In this document: piece by piece, positions 34,026 to 34,194 of the stretch
How positions within the stretch are numbered: position 1 is the first letter of the stretch
Layout of the letters: each line of letters begins with the position of its first letter
Assembly (NCBI GenBank): GCA_947168045.1
Contig: CAMVKN010000043.1
Span: 1-34,194 of the forward strand
Source: an uncultured Prevotellaceae bacterium
GTDB lineage: Bacteria; Bacteroidota; Bacteroidia; Bacteroidales; Bacteroidaceae
DNA: 34,194 nucleotides
Reading direction: 5' to 3'
Position numbers and translations under genes: made by a program
Notes under the pieces: model-generated
What the model was told of the DNA's origin: nothing
The model's database searches: none
The model's input: the letters and a program-made list of their open reading frames with translations, nothing else

Positions 34026-34194
34026 TTATCCCAGTTTAAGAATAGAATCCAATTGATTTGCAATCTCTTTGAAATCTCTATTCAAGTCGAGGGTTCTAAA
34101 TGGATGTAAATTTCTAAGCTGAGGAATTTCGGAGAGCAGGGCGCACCCGGATTTTTCCGTGGCTGACCTCCACAGACCCACACGACTGCATAAG
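34026..34194 (-). CDS. end of an unidentified ORF running off the window
   Basis: A minus-strand frame is open from the right edge to TAA at 34026-34028, at least 55 codons. The last part (LRNLHPFRTLDLNRDFKEI, then ANQLDSILKLG) is rich in Leu, Asp and Lys, like the helical end of a protein. The beginning is outside the window, so neither the start nor the family can be given. It may be a fragment. Confidence 0.3.
   Translation of the reverse strand, partial: LCSRVGLWRSATEKSGCALLSEIPQLRNLHPFRTLDLNRDFKEIANQLDSILKLG

Overview
The window looks like a chromosomal segment of a Prevotella-like member of the Bacteroidales. Three things support this. The promoters carry the Bacteroidetes -7 element TAnnTTTG, usually as TACCTTTGCA, at least six times. 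Shine-Dalgarno sequences are nearly absent. The gene content (DUF4296 lipoprotein, DUF3256, DUF4421, cysteine-free DksA-like protein, class-2-type IleS, LamG giant protein with a Bacteroidetes-style C-terminal sorting tail) belongs to that phylum. No tRNA, rRNA, CRISPR array or intact transposase was seen.

Layout, left to right. (1) 156-10007, minus strand: one giant secreted modular protein of 3283 aa with three LamG-like jelly-roll domains, Fn3-like and carboxypeptidase-regulatory-like modules, repeated C-terminal modules and a type-9-secretion-like tail. (2) 10008-11126: a decayed patch holding two paralogous tails of a fimbrillin-like lipoprotein that bracket a toxin-antitoxin remnant (antitoxin plus the C-terminal half of a VapC), and a small peptide gene. 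(3) 11127-12411: about 1.3 kb without recognisable genes but dense in repeats, including a 457-bp element with inverted-repeat arms around four 42-bp tandem repeats. (4) 12412-21091, minus: a probable long operon ileS, dksA-like, lspA, DUF4296 lipoprotein, a small overlapping ORF, nucleoside-type MFS permease, rsmE, ABC ATPase, DUF3256. Several genes are joined by 4-bp stop/start overlaps. (5) 21176-30039, minus: lon, tgt, lptG/lptF-like permease, DUF4421 outer-membrane protein, a secreted protein of unknown function, and a CPA2 cation:proton antiporter. (6) 30168-31124, plus: gluQ, probably leaderless and convergent with rhaM. (7) 31087-32315, minus: a GT2 glycosyltransferase and rhaM. (8) 32479-33363, plus: a single-pass membrane protein with an acidic repeat, a Pro/Gln repeat and a PEGA-like end. 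(9) 33364-34194: a second inverted-repeat element of the same kind as in (3), then unassigned sequence and the end of an ORF that runs off the window.

Most protein genes are ordinary housekeeping and envelope functions: translation and tRNA modification, protein quality control, lipoprotein maturation and LPS export. The unusual content lies in the repeats. Two elements at 11488-11944 and 33398-33780 share an architecture: inverted-repeat arms rich in GTGCA/GCACC, a 42-bp tandem array, and the same cap AAATTCTCTCGAGAATTT. C/G-rich palindromic repeats occur at the left edge and have also inserted in frame into the ABC ATPase. A heptamer repeat sits at the 5' end of the lptG-like gene. These are the best candidates for something undescribed.
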